NCBI GenBank assembly: GCA_937981995.1
Contig: CALJNC010000027.1
Span: forward strand, 1-64,000
Length of the DNA: 64,000 nt
Source of the DNA: an uncultured Chitinophagaceae bacterium
GTDB lineage: Bacteria; Bacteroidota; Bacteroidia; Chitinophagales; Chitinophagaceae
Direction: 5' to 3'
Both the position numbers and the translations under genes were made by a program. Within the stretch, counting starts at the first letter, position 1. Each line of letters starts with the position of its first letter. Below, one piece after another: positions 62,098 through 64,000 of the stretch. The notes beneath the pieces are model-generated. The model searched no databases. It was not told where the DNA came from and saw only the letters and a list, made by a program, of their open reading frames with translations.

Positions 62098-63153
62098 TTG
62101 TTTCAATTTTTAGTAAAAAAAATATTGAATTCCTTCCTCGTCTTACTAGGCGTTGTAACCCTTGTATTCTTCTTATTTTTTGTACTACTACCAGCTGACC
62201 CTGCCAGATTAACTATGGGACAACGCAGCGATGCGAAGACTATTGAAAATGTACGCAAGGAGTTGTACCTCGATAAGCCATTACCTACTCAATTTGGTTT
62301 GTATTTAAATGATCTATCGCCTCTAGGAATCCATTATAAATCTGATAAAGAAAAATACGAATACGCTTCTCTATTAAATTTAGGAGATAAAAAAACAATC
62401 GCTATAAAAAAGCCATACTTGCGACGCTCTTATCAGAGCAAAATTAAAGTGTGGGACTTACTCATGGACGCCTTTCCTGGTACCTTAATTTTAGCATTCC
62501 TTTCCATAATCATTGCAACCATTGTAGGAATTTTCTTGGGTATTGTTGCGGCCGTAAAACATAACAGCTGGTTAGATACTACTGCGATTTTTACATCTGT
62601 GCTGGGAATTTCAGCTCCTAGCTTTTTTGCGGGTATTCTAATTGCATATCTCTTTGGTTTTTTACTAAGCGATTATACCGGCCTTGGTATTATATCTCCT
62701 CTGTGGGACTATGATCCAATATTGGGTAAACAAATACGGCTTAAGAGCTTGATTTTACCAGTTATTACATTGAGCATACGTCCAATGGCCATTATCACCC
62801 AAATTACACGTACGGCAATGCTAGACGTCTTGAATCAAGATTATATACGCACAGCCTACGCTAAAGGCTTACGCAAAAAAGCGGTGATATGGAAACATGC
62901 TTTACGTAATGCATTAAACCCAGTTGTTACCTCAGTATCAGGATGGTTTGCTGAGCTATTGGCTGGTAGCTTTTTTATTGAATATATTTTTGGTTGGAAA
63001 GGCATAGGAAAAGTAACGGTAGATGCCTTGAACAAATTTGACTTCCCAGTAGTTATGGGCAGTGTAATATTTACAGCAACCTTCTTTATTGTAATAAATA
63101 TATTGGTTGACTTTCTTTACGCTATTATTGATCCCAGGATAAAGAATTATTAA
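62098..63153 (+). CDS. ABC transporter permease, dipeptide/oligopeptide type
   Basis: 351 residues with six or seven helices (DppB/OppB-like). The EAA loop, AYAKGLRKKAVIWKHALRNA (about 258-277), contacts the ATPase. A first helix, a periplasmic domain (about 40-120) with an insertion, and helices at 125-350 follow. It should import peptides or nickel-type ligands with a binding protein and ATPases that are not in the window. TTG start, 3 nt after the anti-sigma stop. Confidence 0.88.
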   Translation: MFQFLVKKILNSFLVLLGVVTLVFFLFFVLLPADPARLTMGQRSDAKTIENVRKELYLDKPLPTQFGLYLNDLSPLGIHYKSDKEKYEYASLLNLGDKKTIAIKKPYLRRSYQSKIKVWDLLMDAFPGTLILAFLSIIIATIVGIFLGIVAAVKHNSWLDTTAIFTSVLGISAPSFFAGILIAYLFGFLLSDYTGLGIISPLWDYDPILGKQIRLKSLILPVITLSIRPMAIITQITRTAMLDVLNQDYIRTAYAKGLRKKAVIWKHALRNALNPVVTSVSGWFAELLAGSFFIEYIFGWKGIGKVTVDALNKFDFPVVMGSVIFTATFFIVINILVDFLYAIIDPRIKNY

Positions 63154-63237
63154 AATGAATTTTGTTTAAAGTATTAAAGTTTGTTGCATTTTTTTATAAC
63201 ACACTTTTCTTGTTTAGGCCAAACCTATTGCTAAAAA

Positions 63238-64000
63238 TTAGAGCCTAACATACTCTACAAACTCCTCCCACTCCTCTTTTTGCCTTCCTTTCATTACTCT
63301 TGGAAATTTATTCATGGCACCTGTTTTTCCTTTCTTTTCTAAAAAATCTAAAAAGGCAGATGATGGTAGTACTTCTACAAAAACATTTTTTAAGGCATGC
63401 TCTCTTTCTACTTCATAATCGTCATTCAACTCGCATAAGGTCTTATCTATCATATTCCTCACTTCTTCCTTATCAACAGGTTCATCGCAGCTTACATACC
63501 ACTTATGAGCAAACATACCATCATAAGGAAAGCCAACTACGGTAAATTCCTTTATTGCAACGCCTAATTTTTGCTGCGTTTGCTCAATGGCTTTATTCAT
63601 ATTATCTACACTTAAATGCTCACCACATAAACTAAGGAATTGCTTCGTTCTACCTACAATTACAATTTCTGCTTCGGCCACATTGGTAAAGCGTAGCACA
63701 TCGCCTATTAGGTAACGCCAAGCTCCTGAGCAAGAGCTTATTACAATAGCGTAATCTTTATTTTCTACAACTTCATGTATTCTATATGCTTTAGAACCTT
63801 GTTTTATCTCGCCGTCGTCAGTAAAGTTTTCAGAAACAAAAGGCACGAACTCGTAAAATATTGAATTATTGGTTATTAGCGAAATGCCCTTAACACCTGG
63901 TCTTGACTGAAACCCAAACGAGCCTTCACTTGCCATATAGGTTTCAATAAAAACAATAGTATGACCCAATACTTTTTTAAAACTCTCACGATAGGGCTCA
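63238..64000 (-). CDS. GH3 auxin-responsive promoter family protein, 5' truncated
   Basis: The 3' part of a minus-strand gene; it runs open beyond the last base of the window (frame EPYRESFKKVLGHTIVF...). The GH3 features are FIETYMASEGSFGFQ, ISLITNNSIFYEFVPF, YRLIGDVLRFTNV-like and a VVGRTKQFLSLCGEHLS segment. GH3 proteins are acyl-adenylate-forming enzymes that amidate acids; bacterial members in Bacteroidota have no known substrate. The stop at 63238-63240 and the C-terminal KGRQKEEWEEFVEYVRL end are complete. Confidence 0.85.
   Translation of the reverse strand, partial: EPYRESFKKVLGHTIVFIETYMASEGSFGFQSRPGVKGISLITNNSIFYEFVPFVSENFTDDGEIKQGSKAYRIHEVVENKDYAIVISSCSGAWRYLIGDVLRFTNVAEAEIVIVGRTKQFLSLCGEHLSVDNMNKAIEQTQQKLGVAIKEFTVVGFPYDGMFAHKWYVSCDEPVDKEEVRNMIDKTLCELNDDYEVEREHALKNVFVEVLPSSAFLDFLEKKGKTGAMNKFPRVMKGRQKEEWEEFVEYVRL

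Noticed and set aside
1-64000. CRISPR array, prophage, rRNA operon or complete insertion sequence
   Set aside because: No regularly spaced direct repeats, phage structural genes, rRNA segments or transposase genes were seen on either strand.

Overview
The window looks like a chromosomal piece of a member of the Bacteroidota. The evidence is seen directly: AT-rich DNA; -7 promoter elements of the TAnnTTTG type in front of many genes; two proteins with type IX secretion (T9SS) C-terminal sorting domains plus a PorW/SprE-like and a PorT-like protein; many short-signal lipoproteins; an exbB-exbD-exbD-tonB operon; an S46 dipeptidyl peptidase; a bacillithiol-type YtxJ; a DUF4249 lipoprotein; and a BT_3928-type MauE/thioredoxin protein. 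I cannot place it below phylum level from sequence alone. There are no phage genes, CRISPR arrays, rRNA genes or full insertion sequences. Most of the window is ordinary, densely packed core genome.

Layout. 1-1.9 kb is a small accessory patch: an attC-like site, an HNH endonuclease and a GNAT acetyltransferase, with REP-like palindromes. 1.9-9.7 kb holds a B12-binding radical SAM enzyme, a DUF1573 protein, a divergent cysteine dioxygenase / cysteine sulfinate decarboxylase-like pair (likely hypotaurine formation), a sodium symporter, a DM13 lipoprotein and a J-domain protein. 9.8-17.4 kb holds an M1 peptidase, the bactofilin-atpZ-AtpI-like cluster (without the ATP synthase genes that usually follow), a peptidase-less M23-type protein, the PorW-like T9SS protein and a TauE-like protein. 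17.5-21.7 kb is the Ton motor operon and queA; 21.7-26.6 kb is tamB. 26.7-32.5 kb carries lipoprotein, DPP11-like peptidase, thymidine kinase, two unknown membrane proteins, a di-heme peroxidase interlocked with trmH, and tRNA-His. 32.6-37.1 kb has a SirB1-like protein, a sigma factor with a zinc/TPR anti-sigma-like partner, a membrane-tailed receiver protein, GNAT and PorT-like genes. 37.2-44.8 kb has panB, a saccharopine dehydrogenase-like protein, small lipoprotein, ytxJ, folB, a cytochrome/beta-propeller lipoprotein, trxB, DUF4249 and a second tonB. 45-64 kb has a T9SS cargo protein, dcd, ccmE-ccsA/ccmF, an EGF-like lipoprotein, an RsmB-type methyltransferase, an acyl-CoA carboxylase beta subunit divergent from aspartate kinase, an FG-GAP T9SS cargo protein, ribBA, a uracil-DNA glycosylase, a CorC-like protein, a MauE-thioredoxin protein, a sigma factor with a mini zinc anti-sigma, an oligopeptide-type ABC permease and a truncated GH3 gene.

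The most interesting signals are regulatory. Several start codons lie exactly 4 nt after a TAnnTTTG element (ccmE, trmH, lysC, tamB), implying leaderless mRNAs. The ccp/trmH pair has start codons that overlap, with each promoter inside the other gene's coding sequence. The carboxylase/lysC pair shares a perfect 11-bp-arm palindrome that contains both -7 elements. On the protein side, the PorW-like protein has a hendecad repeat with a DSxxxxR signature, CcmE carries CxxxY in place of HxxxY, and the radical SAM enzyme has CX4CX2C spacing.
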